Part shown: positions 35,748 to 47,930 of the stretch, piece after piece
Position numbering within the stretch: position 1 is the first letter of the stretch
Layout: each line of letters starts with the position of its first letter
Source of the DNA: Chamaea fasciata
Lineage: Eukaryota; Chordata; Aves; Passeriformes; Sylviidae
Direction of reading: 5' to 3'
DNA: 64,000 bases
Assembly: GCA_029207755.1 (NCBI GenBank)
Contig: JARCOQ010000017.1
Location: 2,182,945-2,246,944, forward strand
Made by a program: the position numbers and the translations under genes
The notes under the pieces: generated by a model
The model's database searches: none
What the model was told of the DNA's origin: nothing
What the model saw: only the letters and a program-made list of their open reading frames with translations

Positions 35748-36803
35748 ATCCTACTCCATCCCATCCCATTCTCCCATGGATCCCATTATCCCATCCCATT
35801 ATCCCATCCCATTATCCCATCCCATTACCCCATCCCTTTCCATCCCTTTCCATCCCATCGATCCCATTATCCCATGGATCCCATTATCCCATCCCATCCC
35901 ATCCCATTATCCTGTCCCATCCCATGGATTCCATTATCCCATCCCCTGGATCCCATTATCCCATCCCATTATCCCATTCCCTGGATCCCATTATCCCCCG
36001 GATCCCATTATCCCCCAGATCCCCTTATCCCATCCCATTATCCCATTATCCCATTATCCCATGGATCCCTTCATCCTATCCCATTATCCCATCCCATTAT
36101 CCCCTGGATCCCATTATCTCCTGGACCCCATGGATCCCATTATCCCCTGGATCCCATTATCCCCTGGATCCCCTGGATGCCATTATCCCCTGGATGCCAT
36201 TATCCCCTGGATCCCATGGATCCCATTATACCCTGGATCCCATTATCCCATTATCCCCTGGATCCCATTATCCCATGGATCCCAGTATCCCATGAATCCC
36301 ATGGATCCCATTATCCCCCAGATCCCCTTATCAAATCCCATTATCCCATGGATCCCATTATCCCATGGATCCCCATATCCTATCCCATTATCCCATTATC
36401 CCCTGGATGCCATTATCCCCTGGATCCCATTATCCCATGAATCCCATGATCCCCTGGATCCCAGCATCCCCTGGATCCCAGCATCCACTGGATCCCATGA
36501 TCCCCTGGGTCCCATGATCCCCTGGATCTCACGATCCCCTGGGTCCCATGATCCCCTGGATCCCCTGGGTCCCCTGATCCCCTGGATCCCCTGGGTCCCC
36601 TGATCCCCTGGATCCCCTGGATCCCCTGGGTCCCATGATCCCCTGGATCCCCTGGATCCCATGATCCCCTGGATCCCCGGGGTCCCATGATCCCCTGGAT
36701 CCCCGGGGTCCCATGATCCCCTGGATCCCCTGGGTCCCATGATCCCCTGGATCCCCGGGGTCCCATGATCCCCTGGATCCCCGGGGTCCCATGATCCCGT
36801 CCA
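35748..36803. repeat. 1-kb GGATCCC/ATTATCCC minisatellite beside the PFDN4 promoter
   Basis: The left part is mostly CCCATTATCC units; the middle mixes CCATTATCCC with CTGGATCC; the right part is CCATGATCCCCTGGATCC and variants with CCCGGGGTCC. The composition grades along the array, as in a repeat that expanded in stages. It ends about 280 bases before the PFDN4 ATG. The minus strand has regular GGG/GGGG runs. Open frames of over 250 codons on both strands are artefacts. Confidence 0.96.
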
Positions 36804-37330
36804 TTCCCGTCTCACGGCGCCCCCTGGCGGAGCGGCGCCCCGCGCCCGCCGCCCGCGCTCCCTGCGGGCCGTACCAAGGGCGGCGGGGGTGCCCGCGCTG
36901 GGCTCCTCCCGCCGCGCCGCCAGCGCTGCGAGCAGAGATAACCGCCGATTTCCACACGTGGCCTTGGGCCGTCTCCTGCAGCTTCTCCTCGTCCTTCTTC
37001 CTTTCCGCCATGCCCGCTGCTCGTCCTCTCCTGTGCGCGGCGGGCCGGTGGTTCGGCCCCGCGCGGATGGGCCGGCGACAGCAACATGGCCGCCACCATG
37101 AAGAAGGCGGTGAGTGCGGAGCGGGCCCGGGGGACATTTGTTCCTTTGCCTCAGGCTTTGCTCCCTTCCCGGGCGGCCGTCGATCCCTCCCGAGCAGTCC
37201 CGGGACGCGGCTGCTCCCTGGGCGGCGCCGGGTGAAGCTCTGGCCGCCGTGAGGGCGCCGTGAGGGGTCGGGCTCTGTCCCAGCGCTCGTCCTGCGGCTT
37301 CCCGGCCTTGCCGAGTCTCTGCTCCTTGTG
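36804..37330. promoter_or_regulatory. PFDN4: CpG island promoter of PFDN4
   Basis: CpG-dense sequence begins right at the minisatellite edge and covers the first coding exon. No TATA box is seen near the ATG, as expected for a housekeeping CpG-island promoter. Confidence 0.8.
37086..37109 (+). CDS. PFDN4: PFDN4 exon 1 (coding part)
   Basis: Encodes MAATMKKA, identical to human, followed by the donor GTGAGT. Confidence 0.97.
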
Positions 37331-38989
37331 AACAACAAGGGCAGGGGCACGGTGCGTGTGTGGGGAAAATTATTCTCTCCGAGGGTGATTAATTATGGAG
37401 AGCACCTTAAAATTCATCTCATTCCATCATTCCACCCCCTGCCATGGGCAGGGACACCTTCCAGTATCCCAGGGTGATCCAAGCCCTGTCCAGCCTGGCC
37501 TGGGGCACTGCCGGGGATCCAGAACAGCCACGGCTTCTCTGGGAATCTGTGCCAGGGCCTCACAGGGAGCAATTGCTTCCAAATATCCCGTTTAATCCTC
37601 CACTCTTTCAGTCTGAGGCCATTCTGCTCTGTGTGTCACTAACTGCTGCTGTTGATAGTCTTTTCCCAGAGGAAACCCAGAGCAGGGTGTCCAGTTCAGC
37701 CGTCAGTGCCAAGGAAACCTCTGCCTTGAAGCTGGCCAAAATATTTAGATGTCACCCAGCTAAATATGGGTGTTTCTGGTGTCCTTGAAGAGGCACTTGG
37801 AGCTGTCAGGATGTCGGATTTATTTTTTTTCCCCAGACACTTTGTAGGAGTATCCTTGCAGCGAGACTCAAAGTTAACGTCAGAAACTTGAAATCATCAT
37901 TCTGACCTCTCCCCCTCTCAGGCTGCAGAAGATGTCAATGTCACCTTTGAAGATCAGCAGAAAATTAACAAGTTTGCAAGAAACACCAGCAGGATCACAG
38001 AGCTGAAGGAAGAAATAGAAGTGAAAAAGGTACGTTTGCTTCAGAGCTCATTAACTTTTCGGTTGGCCTGAATTAATTTTCAGCTGGAGCGTAGGAAATG
38101 AGCAGCAGTGGGTTGCGGTGAGTTCAAGTGATGCTTGGCCCCTGGTCGGAGGTTTCTGAACTTACTGCTGTGGGAATAAAAAATGGCAAAAGTAGATCAG
38201 ATATCAGTGACATTTAAATCTGCTGCATTGCCCTTTCCTGCATAGTTAATTAGTTTGTTAATGAGAGATAATGAGTGCTGACTAGGAGTTTCTACTGGGC
38301 TGAATTGCTGAATTCCAGATCTCTTGGATATCCTGGTGATGGGTGGGATTTTTTTTTTTTTTTTCCCCAAAATCCATTCTGTCTGAGTTTTATCCAGCTG
38401 TGTCCAATGAAAAGCTTTCACAAAGGAGCCTCTTCCTGTGTCTTGGCAAACAGAAGCAGCTGCAGAACCTGGAGGATGCCTGTGATGACATCATGCTGCT
38501 GGATGATGCTGATTCCCACCTGATTCCCTACCAGATCGGGGATGTCTTCATCAGCCACTCCCTGGAGGAGACGCAGGAGATGCTGGAGGAGGCAAAGGTT
38601 TGTCTGGAGCTGCTCTCTGTGTGCTGGGCACTGCCATGGGGTGGTCTGGGCATCCTTTGGAGCTCCCACAGTCTAAAATTTGTCTTGGATTTAGGATTTG
38701 AGTGGCTCCAAAGTCACTCCAGCCATAAATCCTGCAGCCAGACCCGGGAGTAAGTTGGAAAAGAGGCAGCTCTTTGTGGGTTCTGTGCCGCTGACACACC
38801 TGGCTCAGTTTGTTGTACAGAATTGGTTGATATTTATTTGCTATTTTTGTTTTTCAGAGGAGCTTACAGGAGGAAATTGAAGCGTTGGAATCGCGAGTGG
38901 AGTCGATCCAGAGGGTCTTGTCTGACCTCAAAGTTCAGCTCTATGCAAAGTTTGGAAATAACATAAACCTGGAGGCTGAGGACAGTTAA
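37086..38989 (+). CDS. PFDN4: PFDN4, prefoldin subunit 4 (4 coding exons)
   Basis: Beta-type subunit of the hexameric prefoldin co-chaperone, which captures unfolded actin and tubulin in the cytosol and passes them to the CCT chaperonin. Exons 37,086-37,109, 37,922-38,029, 38,454-38,597 and 38,858-38,989 join in phase 0 to 135 residues (human 134). The protein reads MAATMKKAAAEDVNVTFEDQ at the start, then an N-terminal coiled-coil helix (about 16-55), the IPYQIGDVFISHS beta-hairpin core (about 69-81) and a C-terminal helix (ESRVESIQRV) ending LEAEDS. It has one residue more than human in the LLDDADSHL loop. All introns are GT-AG. The first ATG has a strong Kozak context (A at -3, G at +4). 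Confidence 0.98.
37400..37660 (-). mobile_element. CR1 LINE 3' fragment in PFDN4 intron 1
   Basis: Plus-strand blocks cctgccatgggcagggacac, cagcctggcctggggcac and cacggcttctctgggaatct, with a ctctttcagtctgaggcc end, are reverse-complement CR1 3' sequence in order. Confidence 0.88.
37922..38029 (+). CDS. PFDN4: PFDN4 exon 2
   Basis: Encodes AAEDVNVTFEDQQKINKF, ARNTSRITELKEEIEVKK, essentially identical to human. Acceptor CTCAG, donor GTACGT. Confidence 0.98.
38454..38597 (+). CDS. PFDN4: PFDN4 exon 3
   Basis: Encodes KQLQNLEDACDDIMLLDDAD, SHLIPYQIGDVFISHS and LEETQEMLEEAK. The acidic loop before IPYQ is the main difference from human. Acceptor AACAG, donor GTTTGT. Confidence 0.98.
38858..38989 (+). 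CDS. PFDN4: PFDN4 exon 4
   Basis: Encodes RSLQEEIEALESRVESIQRV, LSDLKVQLYAKFGNNINL and EAEDS, then TAA. Acceptor TTTTCAG. Confidence 0.98.
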   Translation, partial: RSLQEEIEALESRVESIQRVLSDLKVQLYAKFGNNINLEAEDS

Positions 38990-39267
38990 AGCTTCTCTAA
39001 ACACAGCACCCAACTCTTCTTTAGGTTATTAAATGTTTTGATAACATTGCTGCAATTACATTTGAGAAAAAAAAAATCCATCCTTTTATTTTTGTTGGTT
39101 TAGGGGTTTTTTTTTTTCTTTTTTTTTACTTTCCTGTAAAGTTCTGCGTATTTAATAAGAACTTCCTCATTTTGGTTATTGCAGTTATTTATTTATCCAG
39201 GAAAACTCTTGACTTCACACTGTTGGTAAAGCATCAGGACTGGAATATTTGCATGGTTGATTAAGGC

Positions 39268-39273
39268 AATAAA
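39268..39273 (+). terminator. PFDN4: PFDN4 polyadenylation signal AATAAA
   Basis: Canonical AATAAA 279 bases after the stop codon, followed by GT/T-rich sequence (GTATTGGGGTTTCCTGGGG). A weaker ATTAAA lies at 39,028-39,033. Confidence 0.6.
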
Positions 39274-40107
39274 GGCAGGCATGTATTGGGGTTTCCTGGG
39301 GTTTTTGTTTTCCACTCATGAAAAGGTTTGAAACAAATGGAAAGGAGGAAATTTGGAGTGGATAAAAGCTGTGTGATACAGGGGATGTGATGAGGGAGTG
39401 ATGCTGCTCAGGTGTTTTTAGAAACCCTCCTGGAGCTCCTAAATTCACCCTCTGTGCTTCACCCTTAGCTCTGGTGTCAGGAATTTGCCAGGGCACAAAC
39501 AAGGGCTCTTGAAAACTCCCTTTGGCAGTGAGGAAAAGCTTTTGGAGCCCCCATATTCACTCATTTACTGCTTTGTGTTTGGGAATCCCCAAAAATGCTG
39601 CAAGTCACAGTGGTGGGTCTTAATTCCTAATTTCCCTGAACAGTTCCTAAATCCAATTCATGTAGCAAATTTATTTATGTCACTGTTGTTCATAGGTTTG
39701 GTTGCAGTGTCACCATCGATCCCTAATCTCTGCCTCCATCACTGGGAGGAGCTGAATGTAATTTTTAAAGGTCTTAATTGGCTAAATTTGTCTTTCTAAG
39801 CAAAGAAAATGTGAAAAAGGGCTGGTTTTATCCAGGTGAAAACTGCTGGAGTTTGTCCCTGGACAAGGAGCACCCAGCAGATGGCATCAAAGATCTGAGA
39901 ATCCCAAATTTGGGGCAGGCTGGCAGTGCCACTGCCGCTTGGGCTGCAGGGATCCTGGGGGCTTTAATTGGATGCTGATTTAATTGGTTCCAAAGTCGCT
40001 GCTGTGCTGAGCGTGTCACAGCCCTGCAGGGATTTCCGATGGTTGTCACCTCCAGCCAGGCCACAGGATGGATGTGGCTTCACTGGGGGCGGGAAAAATG
40101 GGATTTT

Positions 40108-40190
40108 GGAATGGTTTGGGTTGGAAAGGACCTTCGAGATGATTTATTTCCACCCCTCCTGCCACGGCAGGGTGTGGAGAGCTAGCTTTG
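40108..40190 (-). mobile_element. short CR1 fragment
   Basis: Plus strand has a gaatggtttgggttggaaag block, then a gaccttcgagatgat block and a cctgccacggcagggt block, the reverse complement of the CR1 3' terminus. Confidence 0.8.
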
Positions 40191-43100
40191 ATCCTGAAAC
40201 TGGGATTGGCCACAAATCCAGTGCTGGTGTTTACGGGAGGTTGCTCAGTGCCACAGATCTGATTTCCTCTCCCTTCAGGGATTTATGTGCGTGAGGCATT
40301 TTTCCTGTTGCCTTAATCCTTCCTACAGAAACCTGAGGGCTTTTTTTGCACCTGGGATGTCCAACTGTCCTCCTGTGCTCTGGCCAATTGTGTTTGCGAG
40401 TCACTACAGCTCCGAATTTTTCAGCTCAGCCCCTGAGTTTCTGTGGTTTGCAGAGCTCCTGTGCCAAGCTCTCGTTTGGTATTTTTATATGTGCAAAGCA
40501 GAACGTGCAGGAAACACTTTTTTTTTTTTTTTTTAAATTTTATTCTGGAGTTGTCATTGTAGAAGTGACTTTGCAGATGGTGCATCAGCTGCTTGGGAGT
40601 GTTTGACAGCATCCTGCTTTTGCCTGTTAATAACCTTTCTGTCAGGAAGATTTGCAGTTGGTTTTTGAGTTGGCACTTAGTCTGTTCAGCAGCCCGTGTT
40701 CTAAGGAGTTCTTATTTTTGGTAGATTAGAATCTCTTATCTCTAATAATGTTTCTTTTACCTGAACAAGAGAAGTGCACCAAACCCCAGTGCTCTGTTCA
40801 CGTCTCATGCGTCATTTAGGTGCACTTGGCAATATAAATGTTTAAATATTTAAATATCCTGGTCAGAATGGCAAGAGTTGGTTGTCATTCTCTGTGTTGG
40901 CAAAGGGCGTGACATTATTGAGGCAGCTGGAGGGTGAAATGTGTCACAAAGTGCTGTTCTTAGATCTCAGGGCTCTCAGAGTGCTGGGCTGAGCATCCCT
41001 GACTGATGGAATCACCTGTTCACCTTTATTTTTGTCTTAAAACACAATTCCGCTTTTGTTTTGCAAGTCACAGAGTCACCCACGGCTGGTTTTTCACTTG
41101 GCTGCAGCACTTAAAGCAGTAAACCACGGGTGAAATTCAGCTCATCTTGGTGCCTGCTCTCAAGGAGATCCAAGTTTCTTAAAGTTTGGCAAACACATCG
41201 GGATTCAATTCCTGCATTTAAGGCGTTTGCAAGGCTTGTTTGTGATTCTGTGTCTGTGGTGCAGAAATGTTCCCCACAGGCTGAGAACCTTTATTATAAA
41301 GTGGAACCTTTATTAATCCTCATTTTGTGGAGCAGATCTGGGATCCCTTTCCACTCCAAATACAAAGGTGGTGGATAATTACTCAGTAATGACAGGAAAT
41401 GGCGCGTGGCTGAAGCACTGATGATTTTGTGGCAATAAAATCACATCCAAGGGCAGGAGGAGACTGAATTCTGAATGCTGAAGCCACATTTTCTGTAGGA
41501 ACAACAGAGCTGAGCAGTTTGGTTTGCATGAGTCAGTGGTTCAGATAATTTATCTAATGTTATTCTAATAGCCTGATTCACGAGAGAGAGGGGGGAAAAA
41601 ATAGAATATATATAGGCATAATAAGGCCTGACAGGAATTATTTACAACCAACTTTGTCTTTATTTAGATTGCATGAGTCACGCAGAAAAACAAATTATTT
41701 TATAATTTAACTTTGGCTGCTGCTGGGGCTGCACAGACACCAAGCACAGGCCAGGGAGGATTCCCCCAGCAGGAGATGGAGCAGCTGTGCACTAAGAGGA
41801 TTTTCATCCAGCTGATAAAAGGTGGAATGAAAAATAGAATAAAAAATGATAAATGTGAGGAGAACAACAGGATGTTGTCAGTGTTGGACTCCAGGCTAGG
41901 CCAGGACTGCTCCCAGCTGTTCCTTAAGGAAAAATTCCTGTTGGGTTTGTCAGCACAGCCCAGCAAAGTGAGGAAAAACCTGGAGTTCAAGAGTCTGCCA
42001 AGTTTTACCCTTTAAGCACAGGACAGAATCCCATCAAATCATCACTTTGGGGTGTTTTTCCTGCCTTCTCTGTAACAAACAGGGTTGTGCACACCAGACT
42101 TACAATGCACAGCTTTGGGGGGCTTTAAAATTCTGTTTAAATTTCTGCTGCCCCTCGGGTATCTGAGTTAAATGTGGATTTAACCAAGCTCCTGTGTAAG
42201 GCCTGGCCTTGGACCAACAACCTGCAAAATACACATTTACAACACAAACACACATTTATTTATGAGGCAAAACCTGGCTGCCTTTGGGTACAACCAGCTC
42301 AGAGGGAAATTATTAATCCCAACGCACGAGGCCAAGGAGCTGCTGGTAACTCCAGCTCTGCTTTTTATTAACACTTGGGGGGAAAATAATAAAACTTTCA
42401 GTTGCACTGCTGTTGCAAAAGCACTTTTCCCCCCCCACCCTCCAGTTTTTAATCTTGCTGTTAAAAGTTCAGCCAGAAGAGCTTTGGTTTGCTGCTGAAA
42501 ACGTCTCCCAGCGCCAATGTTGAACATCTCAGGGGTCAAACAGCCTCTGGGAAAGGTTTTAAAACTGAAGCTTGTCTCAGTTTGTAGGTGTTCAGGTGGT
42601 TTTTATGTGTGTGCTGTCCAAAACAAGTAATTGTGGCCATTTCAGCTCCTGAAGAGTCGTGGGTGAGTTGGAGATGTTCAGGATGGCATTTGCAGGGGTT
42701 GACTTGCAGAAAATGCTGCTACAACACCTGTGCAGACAAACAGGAATATTAAAAATTACTATTTGATAATAGAAATATTAAAGCTCACTATTTTTATCTA
42801 AAGGAACAAAATGAACTTCACTGAACGTGAAGAATGTTGGTCCTCGCGACACGTTTTATTGCAGTCACGACATTTGATTTCAGACAAGTGGTAGGAAAAT
42901 CAAATGCAAAGTTTATTTTACTCCTGAATTTATTTGTTAATTTGACAGGTCTGCAGTCGAAGATACATTTCTAAATACCTAAATGCAGATTTATGTTTTC
43001 ATCTGCTGCCTGAAAACCCCAGAGGTGACACACAGGGCGCAGAGTGTGGGATCCTCACTGCCCGTGGAGCTTGGGCCGTGTTTTTATCCGGGTTTTTATC

Positions 43101-43339
43101 TCACACCAGGGCTGCGTGAGCACTGAATGATTTCTCTGCAGCTCCTGAGTGTCAGAGCACAGCTGAGCCCAGATTGATCAAAGTGTCAATGGAGAGAGGG
43201 GGAAAGGGCTGGGCTGCAATCAGGGATGCAGCTCTGAGCTGCCTACACACCCAAATCAAACCTGTTCCACACCTAAGCCAAGCCAACAGTTAAAGCTGTG
43301 AAATATTTATAAATGAAGAAAAATCCCCACAGGCTCCTT

Positions 43340-43425
43340 CGGCCAACCTCCTCACCCTCAGAGGGAGGAATTTCTTCCCAAAATCCCATTAAACCTCCTC
43401 TCTGTCAGTTTGTCCCATTGATTTG
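43340..43425 (-). mobile_element. short CR1 fragment
   Basis: Plus strand has ccaacctcctcaccctcaga, a ggaggaatttcttccca block and a cctcctctctgtcagttt block, reverse-complement internal CR1 3' sequence. Confidence 0.7.
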
Positions 43426-45077
43426 CTGAGAAGTGCCCCACCAGAACAAGAACATTCACAAAAAATAAATCACGAGGCTGCTGCTGAGCTCGACTTGAGC
43501 GGCTTGGGCTGGTGATAAACCGAGGCCTTTATCCCTGGCATTTTGTACCCCAGCCTGGCATTAAGCATTTGAACTCAAAGGGGAATCTCTGCTGTTTGGA
43601 AACACATCATTGGAGGGTGTTCTCTTGGACAAAGAGCTGTCAAATATCATCAAGCACAGCCTGTCCACCTTTTGTGGGGGTTTTTTTTAAGATATAAAGC
43701 TTGGAGCAATATGGCATCAGTCTGTAGATGAAATTAAAGGTTGCAAAGTAGATACTTTATCTGTTTTTCTGGACAAGAAGGCACGGATTTGCTACTGGTA
43801 ACTCACAAGGCTCAGGAGAGATTTCATCTGCTCATCACTCGGTGCATTGAAGAGGAAGAAGTTTTCCCTTAAATCATTGTAAAAAAAACCACATCAGCAT
43901 TCCAGGGAGCTGAAGGCACGAGGATCATTCCAGCCCTTCCCTGGGCTGGTGGATGTGCAGGGCAGGACAAGCCGAGATTTCCATATCTGATGGCATTTGG
44001 TGAGCTGGGAGAGGGAAATGTCCGCGGGGCAGAGGCAGGAAAATCCTGGGGGGAAAAGGAGCAGCGCAGCCTCAGGCAGGCTGGCACCGATGCCAACAGA
44101 GCCGGGAATTCCTGACAGCAATTCCCCACGGGAATTTCCGCTGGGCTTGCTGTGGCTCAGACCAGAGCAAAGGCTCTGCAAAGCCCCGGGGCAGAGGTTC
44201 CAGGATTCCCACGGAAAACAAGGAATGCCGTTCCCAGCTGGACACGCCCCGTGGGTGATTCGTCCCTGTAATGCCACTGATACCACAGCGAAAAGGTCAA
44301 ACCCACCTTCATTTATCACTCCGGTTTCCCCCTGCACAACCAGTTTGGGGTTGGGGGCCGTTAAAGGAGAGGAGGAATTGATTTTCTGGGGGCAGAGGGC
44401 AGAATTGAGCTGGACACAAAAGCAAACCCGTTCCCACTGTCACACACGGGGTTGGATTGTGCCCTTCACCCTGGTTTCGGGCAGCCTCCATACCTTTGGG
44501 TTATTTAGAAGAAGCTTTGAAAGTTTTGCTGACCAAATTGCTTTCCAGTGAGGAAATGCCGACTTTTCCTGAAGAAGGGAAGATGTATTTTTGCCCAGTT
44601 GTAACGAAGTGATTGGGGCTGGCAGCTCAGTTATGAAGGGAGAGTTTCATTTTTCAGATGTTGCACGGCCACCAAAAGATTTCCACTGGAGGAAGAAGTG
44701 TCAGTAACAAATGGTTACCTGCAGTAAGAATTATTCTGTTGCCTGTGGAGTGTTTTAAAATCTGATTTTGACTTTTCTCGAAATAATTGTGCTGCAGGAG
44801 ATCCGGCACCGAGACAGGAGTTGCAGTTCTGACATCTCAGCATCAACAGAAGGTTCCTGACTATCCCAGCTCCCACTTTCAGTTCATTATTTCCCCAACT
44901 GTGGCACCTTTATTTCCTTGGTGACTGAAGCGATTTAGCAAGTTCATTGACACTCTTGAAATGCTGGCTTCAGAAAACCTGTAGAGAGGATGGATTTTCT
45001 GTTTGCTACTTTAATTATCAAGTTAAAAATCTGTCTTTTCCTTCAAACACAGAACTTCTTGTGTTTGGTATGCAGGG

Positions 45078-45114
<37 letters not shown>

Positions 45115-46720
45115 AACTCAGCCAGCTACAGAAAAATCTGAGCCCAGAGCTGAATTCTTTTCATTTTTAGTGTTTGAGTTTAGTTGACGGCAGTGTGTCC
45201 TTTAGGTTGCAGATAAACAGATAAATTTGCAGATAATTAGCTCCGGTAAGCGCTGAGCATTCAGCAGCACGAAGCTGGTGTTTCCAGGGACCTCATTTCA
45301 CCATTGGCTGAAAAACACGTTTAACATTTTCTGCAAACCAGAGAACGGCTCCGTTCCTCTCCGTCCGCTGTTTGATCTGCTCTGCTGCCCTTGCCCACTG
45401 CATTTTGCCCATCCAGCTTCCCCGAGCCACTCTGTGATTGCGGTGATGAAACGTGCAATTAAGGCTTAAGCACTATTAGCACCAGGGATCTGGAAATTGA
45501 GGATGAGGCTGGAACACTGACACGAAACTCGAACAGCAGCAGTGCTGGGACAGAAATGTGACTTTCGTCTTGTTGGGGGCCTCTGCCGTGCAAATTCCTC
45601 ACAGGGAGCCCCTGGACCCAGCCCTGGAATGGATTTATCCACAGTAATTTCTGAAATTATGTCCGTGCTGACAACACACAAACGGCACAGAGCAAATTAT
45701 ATTATTTAAACTTTTTTTATCAACTTGTCATCGCAGCTCTTTTCTTTTTTCTTTTTTTTTTTCTGCCCCCCAGTGCAGCAATGTAAATCTGACTCATGCA
45801 GGGAAAGTCACAAAGATTTGTCTGGACTCCCAGCAATATTATTATGAGAAATGCATTAATTTGTCTGTATGGAAGGGATTTAAAGGTTGTTGCGTTCATT
45901 TGTTACCAGAGCCTGAGCACTTAATCACACAGACCCGCTGCAGCAAGAAAATTATCTCTTCTCCTCGACTCCATTAACGGCACTTCCACAGAGTCCTGAG
46001 AAATATAAATATTGGAGGATGTTAATGGAAATGACACCTGTCGCTGATGTATCGGCGCCAGGAAACGTGATTAAGTGCCCTGTTAATTAACTCCTTTGCT
46101 CTGGCGCTGGTAGAAGTGGAGTCATTTTTTTTAAAGGTGGCTGAACTACCTAGAAAAGGCCACTGCTCAGACCTGCGGGGACGTGGGGGTTTGACCTGGA
46201 GAATTTCACCTGCTTCTGATTTTAAACACTTCCCTTCAACTGCACGCGTGATTTCCACGACCCCAGCAGAGATATAAAGATGGAGAATCAGTCACAGGAC
46301 CTCCTTCACTGCCTATTCATTTCCTTTGGTTGAAATATCTGAAATATTATCAGGAGAATTTGAGAACAACCCTTTGCTCCCCATATACAAAGATCTAAGA
46401 TGATGATTTACTCTCAAAAATGAGATTTGATACCGCCAGGATTCCTCTTTAACTGCTCCTCCTCTGGCCCAGGCAGGCTGCAGGGCTGCGGACAATGACA
46501 CTCATGATTTTTTTGTAACTAATTTTGTGTAACTCATTATTGGCCATAAATCACCCCAGGTTTCCCACAGGATTTTCTGCCCAAGCTCTGTCCGTGTGTT
46601 TCAGACTGGTACAACCTCGCTGAAGAGGAGGAGGTTTTTTCCTGTATTAAAACAAAAAAAAAAAAAAAAAAAAAAAAAAAAAGCACCTTTTGGTTCAGGA
46701 AATTAGAGCCAGCAAGCGCT

Positions 46721-46872
46721 GTGAGTTGTACCTTTCAGGACAGCGATTTGTTGGTATTTAACAGAATATTAATTCCTGTTAGCTTTCATTTTTATTGTGA
46801 GTTGTACCTTTCAGGACAGCGATTTGTTGGTATTTAACAGAATATTAATTCCTGTTAGCTTTCATTTTTATT
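46721..46872. repeat. 76-bp perfect tandem duplication
   Basis: GTGAGTTGTACCTTTCAGGA and the next 56 bases are repeated exactly with a 76-base offset (46,721 and 46,797). It sits just left of the candidate conserved element. Confidence 0.95.
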
Positions 46873-46889
46873 ATTTATTTTTTTTTTAG

Positions 46890-47930
46890 CAGCCTTCATT
46901 GACAGAAGCGCGCTAATAAGAGCAGTTGGACAGAATCATCAGCCCAGCTCCGAGCACGCTTCGCAAGCGCAGTGACATGAACTGGCCTCTGGCTCCCCTC
47001 ATTTGCATTCCGCAGCTGTTAATGAGTTAATGATCGGCGCGGTTTAATGAACAGAGCACCAATGAAGAGACGGGGGAGTGGACGGCAGCTCACGAAGCCG
47101 CCGAGTGAAGGTTTAATTACCCCCGTCCCCAGGTCATTAGCTGCATAACTACCTGTGCACGAGCTGATCATTAATTATCCTCCCCTGGCACTGATGAGTT
47201 TGGGAAGAAATGCTGAGAACCTTTCCAGGAGCAGCTCAAGGCTGGATCAGAGATTGAGAACGCTCTGCGTGGCCTCCTTCACCCCTCATGCTGCTGCGCG
47301 TTGGGTTTAATTACGATTTTCCAGCCTGACTTTCAATTCACTTTGCTGCAGGTGGACAGGAAACGCTCCAAATGTCTGCAGGCAAAAAAGAATCGAGCGA
47401 CAAGCGTTTCATTTTTCATCGAGGAGCTGCCGAGTGCTCTGACACTTTCTAGAGGCTGATCCTGGTTGTGCTGCCCTTGAACTCAGAGAAGCCTCAGCTC
47501 GCCAAATCACGTGTAAACCAATATAACATAATCCCTGATCACTTTGGAGCGGATTTTTGGCAACTGTAATACACTCCGAAAATAAATGGAATTTATTTTA
47601 GCCGCTCTGAAAAGGGTGGCTTTAAAATGTGCACGGGGTAATTTTTTTTTTTATTTTTCTGAGAGGTTGCAAACCTGTTTAATCCATTCTCCTCTGCACT
47701 TTACACGTGTAATTGCACTCGGTTTGAGTGAATGCACAGATCAAAGGAGCTGACAGCTCACATAACAAATCCTGTTTGCTCCCAATAGAGCTACAGGGCT
47801 GAGCATTTGCAAGAGACAAATCCGGGGAGTTTTTAAATATCTGAAGTTACACAGCGATCAAGTGGTATCCATCTCGTCTCTAACAGATAATCATCATCTC
47901 AAGTATTTTTATGTGGGGAGCGATGGGATA
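46890..47930. promoter_or_regulatory. candidate conserved non-coding element cluster
   Basis: No open frames of note, but dense AT-core homeodomain-type words (TTAATGAG, TTAATGA, TAATTA, ATCATTAATTATC), CATTTGCATT octamer-like and GGCGCGGTTTAATG words, and few transposon traces. This texture is typical of vertebrate developmental enhancers, in this case perhaps for DOK5 or a farther gene. It is inferred from sequence feel, not from alignment. Confidence 0.35.

Larger units (their letters stand above)
39290..46720. other. intergenic downstream of PFDN4
   Basis: No gene recognised. It holds two short CR1 remnants (listed), a 32-base A run at 45,082-45,113 and a 29-base A run at 46,654-46,682. 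AT-rich sequence around 44,580-44,760 and 45,890-46,260 looks like constrained non-coding DNA, but this is only an impression. Confidence 0.5.

Noticed and set aside
35667..37350. Collagen-like GDPGDHGTPG frames and proline-rich frames
   Set aside because: Product of the GGATCC-rich minisatellite, seen in several frames of both strands, with no splice or signal context.
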